Shown here piece by piece: positions 26,939 to 35,186 of a stretch of 64,000 nt of DNA. The position numbers and the translations under genes were made by a program. Source of the stretch: Xanthomonas fragariae (GTDB lineage Bacteria > Pseudomonadota > Gammaproteobacteria > Xanthomonadales > Xanthomonadaceae); NCBI RefSeq assembly GCF_900183975.1, contig NZ_LT853882.1, forward strand, positions 737,501 through 801,500, read 5' to 3'. Position 1 is the stretch's first letter. Each line of letters begins with the position of its first letter. The notes under the pieces are model-generated. The model searched no databases and was not told the DNA's origin. It saw only the letters and a list, made by a program, of their open reading frames with translations.

Positions 26939-28087
26939 GCGCTGCTCGGGCGCCTTGCTGACCGACGTACGTGGCGTAGCCGCGGCGGCTTCGGCAGCCT
27001 TGGCCAGCGCAGTGGCCGCGGCCAGCTGGGTGCGCGTGGAAACGCGCGGTGCGGCCGGCGCCGCGTCGCTGACAGTGCCCGCTGCCGCAGCCGAAGCAGG
27101 CGCCGTAACCGGCGCTCCCACCGCACCCGTCGCAGCGGCACCGGTGGCGGTCGCCACGCTCAGGTCCGGCACATGGGTGTCGGCGTCGTGGGTGGACTTG
27201 CCCAGCGTCACGCCCTGACCGGCGCCGTCCAGCGCGGTCTGCTCGGCGTCCTGAGTCATCACCACGATACTGATGCGGCGGTTGATCGGATTCTGCGGAT
27301 TGGTCTTGTCGAACAGTACCGATGACGACAGCCCCACCACGCGGCTGACCTTGGGATCGGCCATACCGGCGCTCACCAGCGCGCGGCGCGCTGCGTTGGC
27401 ACGGTCGGCGCTCAGTTCCCAGTTGGTGTAACCGGCATCGCTGCTGTAAGCGGTGGTGTCGGTGTGGCCGGTGATGCTGATGTGGTTGGGCACCTCATTG
27501 ATGAAGCTGGACAGCTCGCGCAGGATATCCACGGTGTAGGGCTTTAGCTGATCGCGGCCGATGTCGAACATCGGGCGATTCTGCTTGTCCACGATCTGGA
27601 TGCGCAGGCCGTCGGGGGTTAGGTCGAGCAATAACTGGTCCTTGAACGGCTCCAGCGCCTGGCTCTTGTCGATGGCTTCCTTCAAGTCCTGCATCAGCGT
27701 TTCCAGGCGCTGCTTGTCCTTGGCGCGGCTGTCTTCGTTGGTGTCTGTGGCGTTGTCGCGCTTGCGGCCCATTTCGTCCTTTTGCCCCTTGGCCATGTCG
27801 GCGGTGCCGCCGAGCTTGATCATCGAGGTGCTGGCGCCGCCTGGGCCGTTCATGCCCGGCGAAGGCGCGGGCGATTTGCCCGACAATGGGCTGGGATTGC
27901 GAAAGTATTCCGAGATCGCCGCGCGCTGTTCCTTGGTGGTGGCGGCCATCAGCCACAGCACCAGAAAGAACGCCATCATCGCGGTCACGAAGTCGGCAAA
28001 CGCCACTTTCCACGCGCCGCCGTGATGGCCGCCACCCTGCACCTTCTTGATCCGTCGGATGACGACGGTGGATTTGCCCTCGGCCAT
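26936..28087 (-). CDS. motB: Flagellar motor stator protein MotB
   Basis: A 383-aa inner-membrane protein that anchors the MotAB stator to peptidoglycan and carries the proton-binding Asp. The single membrane helix lies at ~28-50 in WKVAFADFVTAMMAFFLVLW, where the Asp in FADF is the proton site. The plug region is followed by the OmpA-like peptidoglycan-binding domain (~190-300) with ITGHTDTTAYS and LSADRANAARRAL. The tail after ~310 is Ala/Thr/Val-rich and longer than in E. coli. It lies 10 nt after motA in the same direction. The stop codon touches MITE copy C. Confidence 0.95.
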   Translation of the reverse strand: MAEGKSTVVIRRIKKVQGGGHHGGAWKVAFADFVTAMMAFFLVLWLMAATTKEQRAAISEYFRNPSPLSGKSPAPSPGMNGPGGASTSMIKLGGTADMAKGQKDEMGRKRDNATDTNEDSRAKDKQRLETLMQDLKEAIDKSQALEPFKDQLLLDLTPDGLRIQIVDKQNRPMFDIGRDQLKPYTVDILRELSSFINEVPNHISITGHTDTTAYSSDAGYTNWELSADRANAARRALVSAGMADPKVSRVVGLSSSVLFDKTNPQNPINRRISIVVMTQDAEQTALDGAGQGVTLGKSTHDADTHVPDLSVATATGAAATGAVGAPVTAPASAAAAGTVSDAAPAAPRVSTRTQLAAATALAKAAEAAAATPRTSVSKAPEQR

Positions 28088-28097
28088 GACTGCGGGC

Positions 28098-28952
28098 CTA
28101 CTTGATCGTCTTCAAGTGCGTTTCGAAATTGCCGAAGCTCGGACGCACGCTGGAGGGCAGCGTCTTGCGTGCGAATTCCAGCGCAATCTTCGGGTTGTAG
28201 CCACGCAGGCAGGCCAGCAGCGCGGTCTTGACCGCTTCGTACATGCGTCCATCCTGGTCTGCGCGCGCTTCCATCGCCGCCGCGAGCGGTGCCACAAAGC
28301 CATAGGCCAGCAGGATGCCGAGAAAGGTGCCAACCAGCGCGGCGCCGACATGATGACCGATCTCTTCGATCGGCCCGCCGATCGAGCCCATCGTGATCAC
28401 GATGCCTAGCACCGCCGCCACGATGCCGAAGCCGGGCAGGCCGTCGGAAACCTTGCTCAAGGCATGCGAGGGCGCCATCGCCTCGTGGTGATGTTTTTCC
28501 AGTTCCAGTTCGAGCAGCGGCTCTAGCTCGTGCGGCTCGATGTTGCCGCCGGTCATCAGGCGCAGGCAGTCGGTGATGAAGTCCAGCAGGTGATGGTCGG
28601 CAAGCACCTTTGGGTAGTTACCGAAGATGGTGCTGTCCTGCGGCTTTTCGACGTGATCTTCCAAGGCCATGAAGCCGTCGCGGCGGGCCTTGTTCAACAA
28701 TTCGTAGACCAGGCTCAGCGTGTCCCTGTAGTCATCGGACTTGTACTGCGGGCCCTTGAATACGCCCAGGACGCTGCTGAAGGTTTCCTTGACGATCTTG
28801 GCCGGTGTGCTGACCAGGAAGGCGCCCAGCGCCGCACCACCGATGATCAACAGCTCGTACGGCTGCCACAGCGCACCCAGTTTTCCATGCGACAGCACAT
28901 AGCCGCCGAGGACACTGACGATGACGACGATGAAGCCGATGATGATGAGCAT
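28098..28952 (-). CDS. motA: Flagellar motor stator protein MotA
   Basis: A 284-aa inner-membrane protein forming the proton channel with MotB and driving flagellar rotation. Four membrane segments are visible: MLIIIGFIVVIVSVLGGYVL (1-20), YELLIIGGAALGAFLV, GFGIVAAVLGIVITMGSI and AALVGTFLGILLAYGFVAPL. The cytoplasmic loop between helices 2 and 3 contains the charged torque region, and the PGFGIVAAVLG segment includes the conserved channel Pro. Length and layout match E. coli MotA. It is the first gene of motAB; the 270 nt upstream hold no gene. Confidence 0.95.
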   Translation of the reverse strand: MLIIIGFIVVIVSVLGGYVLSHGKLGALWQPYELLIIGGAALGAFLVSTPAKIVKETFSSVLGVFKGPQYKSDDYRDTLSLVYELLNKARRDGFMALEDHVEKPQDSTIFGNYPKVLADHHLLDFITDCLRLMTGGNIEPHELEPLLELELEKHHHEAMAPSHALSKVSDGLPGFGIVAAVLGIVITMGSIGGPIEEIGHHVGAALVGTFLGILLAYGFVAPLAAAMEARADQDGRMYEAVKTALLACLRGYNPKIALEFARKTLPSSVRPSFGNFETHLKTIK

Positions 28953-29222
28953 GGCGCAGCCAGAAGCAAACAGAGGTTGCTGTTGTTTCGGCTTGCGCGG
29001 CGGATTCTTGAAGCGCGCGGTGTGAAGATGTGCGCTGTGACTGAACGATCAGCCGATTGTCGCTGCAGCTTCATGCACGTAAAGGACCGGCCGCGCCGTC
29101 GGCCGATGACAGCGAGAGCCTTGGGTCGGCTGCGGTGATGCCTTGTCGTCGCATTGGGCCAGCACGCAGATGCCTGCAGTGGCGTCGTCTTTGGTAGTTG
29201 CCACAACGTCTTGCCGCAGACA
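28953..29222. other. Intergenic region upstream of motA
   Basis: In 270 nt between the divergently spaced 3' end of msrB and the motA start no gene is recognised. It should hold the motA promoter. A sigma-28-type sequence was looked for, and only a weak partial match was found, so none is annotated. Confidence 0.5.
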
Positions 29223-29687
29223 TCAGGCCGGCTGCGCTTCGGCACCACCGCGCTGCAATGGGTTGGGCAGCGTTTGGCCGTTTTCGGTAAAGCCCAGCGA
29301 CACCGAATTGAGGCAGTGGCGCTCGCCGGTCGGCGGCGGGCCATCCGGAAACACATGGCCTAGGTGGCTGTCGCAGCGCGCGCAGACGATTTCGGTGCGG
29401 ATCATGCCGTAGCTGATATCGCGGATCTCGCGCACATGGGCCGGATCATAGGGCGCAAAGAAGCTCGGCCAGCCGGTACCGGACTCGAACTTGGCGCTGG
29501 AGCGGAATAGCGGTAACCCGCACAAGCGGCAGGTGTAGACACCGTCCAGCTTGTTGTCCAGGAACACCCCACAGAAGGGCGCCTCGGTGCCATGTTGCAG
29601 CAGCACGCGCTGTTCCTCGCCGCTGAGCCCGGCGGTCAGCGCATCGCGTTGGGCGGGGGAAGGAGGGGTCAGATCGAACTGGCTCAT
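29223..29687 (-). CDS. msrB: Peptide-methionine (R)-S-oxide reductase
   Basis: A 154-aa enzyme reducing methionine-R-sulfoxide in proteins. The family motifs are clear: two zinc-binding CxxC pairs (CRLCG and CARCD), [20 protein letters not shown] and the catalytic Cys in [11 protein letters not shown]. The start at 29687 ([14 protein letters not shown]) matches the family length; the upstream extension is not supported. The C-terminal tail after LNSVSLGF is slightly longer than in E. coli MsrB. Confidence 0.96.
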   Translation of the reverse strand: MSQFDLTPPSPAQRDALTAGLSGEEQRVLLQHGTEAPFCGVFLDNKLDGVYTCRLCGLPLFRSSAKFESGTGWPSFFAPYDPAHVREIRDISYGMIRTEIVCARCDSHLGHVFPDGPPPTGERHCLNSVSLGFTENGQTLPNPLQRGGAEAQPA

Positions 29688-29975
29688 AAGGCTCTCGCAT
29701 ACGCTCGCCCGCGGGGTGCCGACGCCTGCCCCCAGTGATGTGGGCGGCGGGCGCATGGTTCAATCTGGCCGCGCCGCAAGCCCCTCTCCCGCGGAAGGGG
29801 TTGGGGTGAGGAATTGCCTGAGAAGGGAGGAGTCAGGCGGGGGGGCAGCGGAATTGCGTCTTCGCGCTGCAATAACCTAACGAAAGCGTTCATCCCGTAG
29901 CCGACTCCCTGCATTGCTGCCGCACGCTGGCGCCCCCATCGAAGTAGGACTCCTCGATCACTTAAGGTGCTTGTC
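29688..29975. other. Intergenic region between msrB and a secreted-protein gene
   Basis: These 288 nt are GC-rich and contain an inverted-repeat-like block (CCCTCTCCCGCGGAAGGGG and following bases, ~29785). No gene is recognised. The divergent promoters of both neighbours must lie here. Confidence 0.5.
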
Positions 29976-30407
29976 ATGGCGACCTATTCTTCAATGCGCG
30001 GTTTGCTGCTGTGCGGCCTGCTGACCATTGCCGGTACCGCGGTGGCGCAATCGGCAACCGGTACGCGTTCGTCCAATACCCTGCAGCCCGTTACCACGCC
30101 GACTCCGGTGCAGCCCATCGTCACGGCGCCGCGTGCCGTCCAGCCGGCCGCGGCCAGCACGCCGGTTCCGTCGCAGCTCGGTCAGCGCCAGTCTGCTCCG
30201 ACCATCCCGACCCGCGGCCCGGCACAGACCCCCGTTGCGCCCGTCGGCAGCCAGGTCGCGCCGGCCACCGCACCGATGGTCTACGACCGCAACGGCCGCT
30301 TGCTGCAAGGCATGCAGCCGGCCGGTGCCAACCGGGTGCTGGACACCAAAACCGGGCGTTACTACGACGCAGTCCCGGCCGGTGATGGCATGCGCGTGGT
30401 GCGCTGA
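29976..30407 (+). CDS. Predicted secreted Pro/Thr-rich protein
   Basis: A 143-aa product with a signal peptide (MRGLLLCGLLTIAGTAVAQ, cleavage likely after VAQ). A low-complexity Thr/Pro/Val/Ala region follows (~30-100), then a short conserved-looking end with VYDRNGRLLQGM, RVLDTKTGRYYD and GDGMRVVR. ATG 29976 is used; the ATG at 29994 would give a signal peptide with a shorter n-region. The final 45 residues look like a small repeated DRNG/DTKTG fold, but no family is recognised. It probably acts in the periplasm or envelope. Confidence 0.7.
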   Translation: MATYSSMRGLLLCGLLTIAGTAVAQSATGTRSSNTLQPVTTPTPVQPIVTAPRAVQPAAASTPVPSQLGQRQSAPTIPTRGPAQTPVAPVGSQVAPATAPMVYDRNGRLLQGMQPAGANRVLDTKTGRYYDAVPAGDGMRVVR

Positions 30408-30410
30408 ACG

Positions 30411-30896
30411 TTATTCGACGAATGCGGCAGGAAGGCTGGCGACCGCTGCGGATCGCTGGCGACGCGCAGCCGGCCTGGACTCGCGCACATGCGGCATGGT
30501 CGGCAAGGTGCTGCCGAGCAGTTTGCGATACGACGCCATCTGGCTGATGCGCGCCTTGAGCGGGTAATCGAAATCGCCCGAAACCGGGTGGCATTCCAGC
30601 ACGATGGGGAGCTTGAGCGCGGCGCGACGGAATTCTTCGAAGATGTCGCCGGATTTGTAGGCCAGACTGATTTCAATGAACACCAGCAGGCTTGCTTTGA
30701 GAGAGTGCGGGTCCAGTCGCGTGTAGTAATCGGCGATGGCGCCGCCGCGCTCCAGCCGTCGCACGCGCTCGGTGCAGGGAGTGGTCGACAGGCCGATGCG
30801 TTCGCCCAATTCGGTAAAGGTAATTCGCTCCTCCTGCTGCCGGATGCGCAGGATCTTGCGGTCGATCTTGTCCGGTTCGCGCAGGCGGGCAGCCAT
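30411..30896 (-). CDS. Lrp/AsnC family transcriptional regulator
   Basis: A 161-aa protein with the Lrp helix-turn-helix at the N-terminus ([40 protein letters not shown]) and the RAM ligand-binding/oligomerisation domain ([32 protein letters not shown]). It is divergent from dadA-dadX with 148 nt between, the usual arrangement for an amino-acid-responsive regulator of the D-amino-acid dehydrogenase operon. The start at 30896 ([12 protein letters not shown]) is preferred over a Met 15 nt upstream. Alanine is the likely effector, by inference from the neighbours. Confidence 0.9.
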   Translation of the reverse strand: MAARLREPDKIDRKILRIRQQEERITFTELGERIGLSTTPCTERVRRLERGGAIADYYTRLDPHSLKASLLVFIEISLAYKSGDIFEEFRRAALKLPIVLECHPVSGDFDYPLKARISQMASYRKLLGSTLPTMPHVRESRPAARRQRSAAVASLPAAFVE

Positions 30897-31044
30897 GGGG
30901 TCTGTCTCCACAAGGTGTGACAGGAGGTTTCACGGCAAAGGCGTGCCGATTTCCGAAATGGCACTGCCTGGCTCGCAATATACTGCGCCCGACCGTCTCC
31001 CCCGGCGCTTGGTTGTGGGGGAATATCTTTTCCAGGAGAACGAC

Positions 31045-32334
31045 ATGCGTGTGCTCATTCTCGGTAGCGGCGTCATCGGCACGACGACTGCGTGGTATCT
31101 GGCGCAGGCCGGCTGGGAGGTCACCGTGGTCGACCGTCAGCCAGCGGCGGCGCTGGAAACCAGCTACGCCAATGCTGGGCAGCTGTCGTTCGGTTACACC
31201 TCGCCCTGGGCAGCGCCCGGCGTGCCCGGCAAGGCGATGAAGTGGTTGTTCGAACAGCATGCGCCGCTGTCAATCCGGCCCACCCGCGACCTGCGCCAGC
31301 TGGCGTGGCTGAGCCAGATGTTGCGTAACTGCACTGTCGAGCGGTATGCGGTGAACAAGGCGCGCATGGTGCGCATGTCCGACTACAGCCGCGATTGTTT
31401 GAACGAGCTGCGTGCCAGCACCGGCATCGAGTTCGAAGGCCGCCAGCTTGGCACCACCCAGTTGTTCCGCACCCAGCAGCAACTGGATGCTGCCGCGCAG
31501 GACATCGAAGTATTGACGCAGTATGGCGTGCCGTATGAGTTGCTGAGCCCGGCGCAGATAGCGCAATTCGAACCCGGCCTGGCTGGCGGTGGTGCGCAGA
31601 TGGCCGGCGCCTTACGCCTGCCCGAAGACCAGACCGGCGACTGCCGGCTGTTCACCCAACGCCTGGCTGAGCTGGCCGCGCAGGCCGGTGTGGAATTTCG
31701 CTATGGGCAGCAGATCGAGCGACTTGAGCACGATGGCCGCCGCGTCACCGGCGTGCAGATCGATGGCCGCATCGAAACCGCCGACCGTTACGTGCTGGCG
31801 CTAGGTAGCTATTCGGCCGACCTGCTGCTCTCGCTGGGCCTGCATCTGCCGGTCTACCCGCTCAAGGGCTATTCGCTGACGATTCCGATCGTCGATGCGC
31901 AACGCGCGCCGACCTCCACGGTGCTGGACGAGAGCTACAAGATCGCGCTCACCCGTTTCGACGAACGCATCCGCGTCGGCGGCATGGCCGAGGTGGCCGG
32001 CTTCGATCTGTCGCTGCCTCCGCGTCGTCGCGCCACCTTGGAAATGGTGGTCAACGCTCTGTTTCCCGGCGGTGGCGATCTGGCCCGGGCCGAGTTCTGG
32101 ACCGGCCTGCGCCCGGCCACGCCAGATGGCACACCGGTGGTCGGCGGCACGCCGTATGCCAATCTGTTCCTCAATACCGGCCACGGCACCCTGGGCTGGA
32201 CCATGGCCTGCGGCTCGGGCCGCTATCTGGCCGACGTGATGCAGGGCCGCCCGCCCGATATCGATAGCGAGGGCCTGGACGTGTTCCGTTACCTGTCGCC
32301 ACGCAGCGCCCGCACGCAGCAGGAGGCCGCGTAG
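31045..32334 (+). CDS. dadA: D-amino acid dehydrogenase small subunit
   Basis: A 429-aa FAD enzyme that oxidatively deaminates D-alanine and other D-amino acids to keto acids, passing electrons to the respiratory chain at the inner membrane. The N-terminal Rossmann motif for FAD is [39 protein letters not shown] is the DadA hallmark, and the C-terminal [17 protein letters not shown] completes the FAD site. The ribosome site CCAGGAG precedes ATG 31045. It is directly followed by dadX with a 1-nt overlap. Confidence 0.96.
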   Translation: MRVLILGSGVIGTTTAWYLAQAGWEVTVVDRQPAAALETSYANAGQLSFGYTSPWAAPGVPGKAMKWLFEQHAPLSIRPTRDLRQLAWLSQMLRNCTVERYAVNKARMVRMSDYSRDCLNELRASTGIEFEGRQLGTTQLFRTQQQLDAAAQDIEVLTQYGVPYELLSPAQIAQFEPGLAGGGAQMAGALRLPEDQTGDCRLFTQRLAELAAQAGVEFRYGQQIERLEHDGRRVTGVQIDGRIETADRYVLALGSYSADLLLSLGLHLPVYPLKGYSLTIPIVDAQRAPTSTVLDESYKIALTRFDERIRVGGMAEVAGFDLSLPPRRRATLEMVVNALFPGGGDLARAEFWTGLRPATPDGTPVVGGTPYANLFLNTGHGTLGWTMACGSGRYLADVMQGRPPDIDSEGLDVFRYLSPRSARTQQEAA

Positions 32335-33419
32335 TGCGCCCTGCGCAAGCGTCGATCGATTTGAATGCATTGCGTCACAACTACCGTCTGGCCAAGCGCC
32401 TGGGCGGCAGTAAGGCCTTGGCGGTGGTCAAGGCCGACGCTTATGGCCACGGCGCGGTGCGCTGCGCACGGGCGCTGGACGGCGAGGCCGATGGCTTTGC
32501 GGTGGCGTGTATCGAAGAAGCTCTGGAGCTGCGTCAGGCCGGCATCCGCGCACCGATCTTGTTGTTGGAAGGCTTCTTCGAGCACGACGAGTTGCGCCTG
32601 ATTGCCGAGCACGATCTGTGGACGGTGGTGGCCACACCACAGCAGGTGCGTGCGCTGGCCGATTTCCAGAGCCCGCGTCCGTTGCGGGTGTGGTTGAAGT
32701 TGGACAGCGGTATGCACCGGTTGGGCCTGTCGCCGGAAGATTTTCGTGCGGCGTGGTTGCGTTTGCGCGGGTTGCCGCAGATCGCTTCGATGGTGCTGAT
32801 GACCCACCTGGCGCGTGCCGATGAACTGGAGTGCAGCCGCACCGACGAACAGGCCGTCGCCTTCGCCTTGACCGCTGGCGGGATGCGTGCGGAAACCAGT
32901 CTGCGCAATTCGCCCGGGCTGCTCGGCTGGCCGGCCTTGCGCAACGATTGGTCGCGTCCGGGGCTGATGCTGTACGGCGCAAACCCGTTCGCGCGGGAAA
33001 CCGACACCACCGCGCAACTGCTCCCGGTGATGACGCTGCGCTCGCGCATCATCTCCGTGCGCGAACTGCCAGCCGGCGAGCCGGTCGGCTACGGTGCCCG
33101 TTTCGTAGCCGAACGGCCGACCCGTGTCGGCGTGGTGGCGATGGGTTATGCCGACGGTTATCCGCAGTTCGCGCCCAACGGCACGCCGATGCGGGTGGAT
33201 GGCCAGGTCTGCCCGTTGATCGGGCGCGTGTCGATGGACATGCTGACCGTGGACCTGACCGATCATCCGCAGGCCCAGATCGGCGCCAGCGTGCAGTTAT
33301 GGGGCGAGGCGCCGCGTGCGAGCCCGTTGGCTGCGCAGTGCAACGTCAGCGCGTATCAACTGTTGTGTGGACTCAAGCGCGTGCCGCGGGTGTATGTGGG
33401 TGAGGGTGAAGCAGGCTAG
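32334..33419 (+). CDS. dadX: Alanine racemase, catabolic
   Basis: A 361-aa PLP enzyme interconverting L- and D-alanine. The PLP lysine lies in [16 protein letters not shown] (~35) and the catalytic Tyr in PVGYGARF (~245); MGYADGYPQ and [14 protein letters not shown] complete the C-terminal domain. The start is GTG 32334, whose G is the last base of the dadA stop codon (TAG/GTG overlap), so translation is coupled. With DadA it converts L-alanine to pyruvate by way of D-alanine. It may also serve as the biosynthetic racemase if no other alr exists in the genome. Confidence 0.95.
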   Translation: MRPAQASIDLNALRHNYRLAKRLGGSKALAVVKADAYGHGAVRCARALDGEADGFAVACIEEALELRQAGIRAPILLLEGFFEHDELRLIAEHDLWTVVATPQQVRALADFQSPRPLRVWLKLDSGMHRLGLSPEDFRAAWLRLRGLPQIASMVLMTHLARADELECSRTDEQAVAFALTAGGMRAETSLRNSPGLLGWPALRNDWSRPGLMLYGANPFARETDTTAQLLPVMTLRSRIISVRELPAGEPVGYGARFVAERPTRVGVVAMGYADGYPQFAPNGTPMRVDGQVCPLIGRVSMDMLTVDLTDHPQAQIGASVQLWGEAPRASPLAAQCNVSAYQLLCGLKRVPRVYVGEGEAG

Positions 33420-33520
33420 GGTTGACGTGGTAAATCGGTTAGAAACTGCACGCTGTCGTCGCGGTGCGATGCGTCGAATCACAACCGAGTTGATGTTCCG
33501 GCGACGCCAGCGCCAACCCA

Positions 33521-34096
33521 TCACAACCCAGCAGTACTGCGATCGCCCCGGAATTGCTTGCGCACCCAGTCATCGATCATTGCTTTTTCGAAGCGCAGCG
33601 GGTCGCTGTCGGTCAGTGGCGGTCCGCTCATCAGAAAGGCTGAATCCACCAGCTTGCGTTCGCCCTGATCGATCACCCGGCCGTCGGCCCCGGTCAGCGT
33701 GTACGTGAAGCTCAAACGCGGCGGGTAGATGTCCTTGACAACGCGCACGTTTTGCATGCGTGGTCCATGCCAGGGCTCGTACTGGCCGGCGCGGCGGATG
33801 TTGGTAATGGTCACGCTCAGGTGCTGGCTGTCTGGTAGCTGCCGCGCAGCGCTCTGCTGAAAATGCGTTGCCAGTTGGGTCACCCAATCGCCACGTTGCG
33901 CTTCCCAGCGGTTGCCGCTGAAGCGCACTTCAGAGAATTGAGCGGGGTCGGTCCAGCACACATCGACCTTGCCATCGCTGCGCAGCGCGCGTTGCGCTTC
34001 GGGGTCGGTGACGTTGTGCACTCGGGCCTGCACACCGGCCGCCGCGGGCAGTCCTGCCAGCAACAGGCTGGCCCCGGAAAGACTGTAACGTTTCAT
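33521..34096 (-). CDS. DUF3016 domain-containing protein
   Basis: A 191-aa secreted protein. The signal peptide is MKRYSLSGASLLLAGLPAAAG with cleavage near VQA. The mature part has VDVCWTDPAQFSEVRFSG, SVTITNIRRAGQYEPW and DIYPPRLSFTYTLTGADG, which are characteristic of DUF3016. It is probably periplasmic. The start at 34096 places the signal peptide correctly; the long N-terminal extension of the frame is not real. It stands alone between dadX and a forward gene. The function is unknown. Confidence 0.88.
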   Translation of the reverse strand: MKRYSLSGASLLLAGLPAAAGVQARVHNVTDPEAQRALRSDGKVDVCWTDPAQFSEVRFSGNRWEAQRGDWVTQLATHFQQSAARQLPDSQHLSVTITNIRRAGQYEPWHGPRMQNVRVVKDIYPPRLSFTYTLTGADGRVIDQGERKLVDSAFLMSGPPLTDSDPLRFEKAMIDDWVRKQFRGDRSTAGL

Positions 34097-34294
34097 GCAA
34101 AACCTCCAAGCGGAAGGTACGCGGCGTACCGGGCGTTCCAGCAGTGTGGGAGTGCGCCCGGTCGCCCGCAACGCTTGGCGCGCCAGGGCTCGCAAGCGTG
34201 TTGCCGCGCGGTTAATTCGCATCGGCCAGGCCGTGACGGTGGGTTCACAGCGCCTGCGCCCGCGCTTCACGGCATAGTCCAGAAGATCATTCGC

Positions 34295-34792
34295 ATGGGC
34301 ACCCACTCTTTCCGCACAAAGTCAGCTTCTTCGGCGCCGGCACACATGCCGTCGGACGTGCGCCTGCAGTTTATCGACTGGGCGAAACAACACGGTCATA
34401 ACCCCGCCACCGGCGCTGCAACATTTGTGGCCCTGCAAAGCGATGTGGATCTGGATCTGGCCACGCGCGCGCTGCGTCTGAAGCCGGGCACCGATGCGCG
34501 TGATGCGCTGCGCGAGCACTTGGCCGCGCTGGCGCGTCAGCTCGATGTCGCTGTGCAGTTCCCGCCGGTTTATATCTACACCGCTGCCAATGGCCTGGAT
34601 TACCGCTATTCGCTGATGCTGGTGATTGCTGAGGATTGCGTCGAGTGGACTTGTCGGGTCTGGCAGGACCTTGACTATCAGGGAATGCTCACCGGCCGTG
34701 GACAGTGTCCGCGCGCCAACTATTCACAACTGGCGCGGATGGCGCTGGAACACGAGCTTGATCAGGAGCGCCCGCGTTATGTCCAGGCATGA
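34295..34792 (+). CDS. Uncharacterised protein
   Basis: A 165-aa cytoplasmic protein without recognised domains. It has a Ser/Ala-rich N-terminal stretch, then HMPSDVRLQFIDWAKQHGHN and an aromatic-rich region (VYIYTAANGLDYRYSLMLV, VEWTCRVWQDLDYQGML). ATG 34295 is used; the internal Met in HMPSD could be the true start. It overlaps the next gene by 14 nt, so the two are translated together. Confidence 0.65.
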   Translation: MGTHSFRTKSASSAPAHMPSDVRLQFIDWAKQHGHNPATGAATFVALQSDVDLDLATRALRLKPGTDARDALREHLAALARQLDVAVQFPPVYIYTAANGLDYRYSLMLVIAEDCVEWTCRVWQDLDYQGMLTGRGQCPRANYSQLARMALEHELDQERPRYVQA

Positions 34793-35069
34793 ATTCGAAT
34801 TGCAGCTGCTGCTGGGCGCGCAGATCGCCAGCGGCCAAGACGGCTTCAGTCAGCGCTGCCGCAGCGAATGTGTCGAGCTGGGGCTGCCGCGGGTGCGCCT
34901 GTTGTTGCTGGACGCCGACGACGTACGTTCTAGCGCCTGGCGCCAGGAAGCACAGCGCTGGATGGACGAGCAACTGCGCCGCCAAGGCGAGTGGGTGTTC
35001 CGCGGCGTGATCGCCGGAATCGTGGTGTCGGCGGCCTGCATTGGCTTGGCCGCTGCGAGCTTGTGGTGA
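34779..35069 (+). CDS. Small tail-anchored membrane protein
   Basis: A 96-aa product. The first ~70 residues are charged and soluble (MSRHEFELQLLLGAQI, VRLLLLDADDV, ARQEAQRW-like helix). The last ~23 form a single hydrophobic segment (VIAGIVVSAACIGLAAASLW), consistent with C-terminal membrane anchoring. No family is recognised. It overlaps the preceding unknown gene by 14 nt and precedes the hybrid kinase by 117 nt. Confidence 0.65.
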   Translation: MSRHEFELQLLLGAQIASGQDGFSQRCRSECVELGLPRVRLLLLDADDVRSSAWRQEAQRWMDEQLRRQGEWVFRGVIAGIVVSAACIGLAAASLW

Positions 35070-35186
35070 AAGACGGGCCGGTCGAACGCCCGGCTGGCGG
35101 CAGCGTGAGCCGGGTCAGACTCCTGTGCACCCGCTGACGACATCAAGCATGGTTTTATCCGCTCGTCATCCGCACTGGCATTATCC

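Noticed and set aside
29030..29110. Possible sigma-28 flagellar promoter upstream of motA
   Set aside because: Only a weak partial match (TTTACGTG and GCGACAAT) could be found; it does not fit the consensus well enough.
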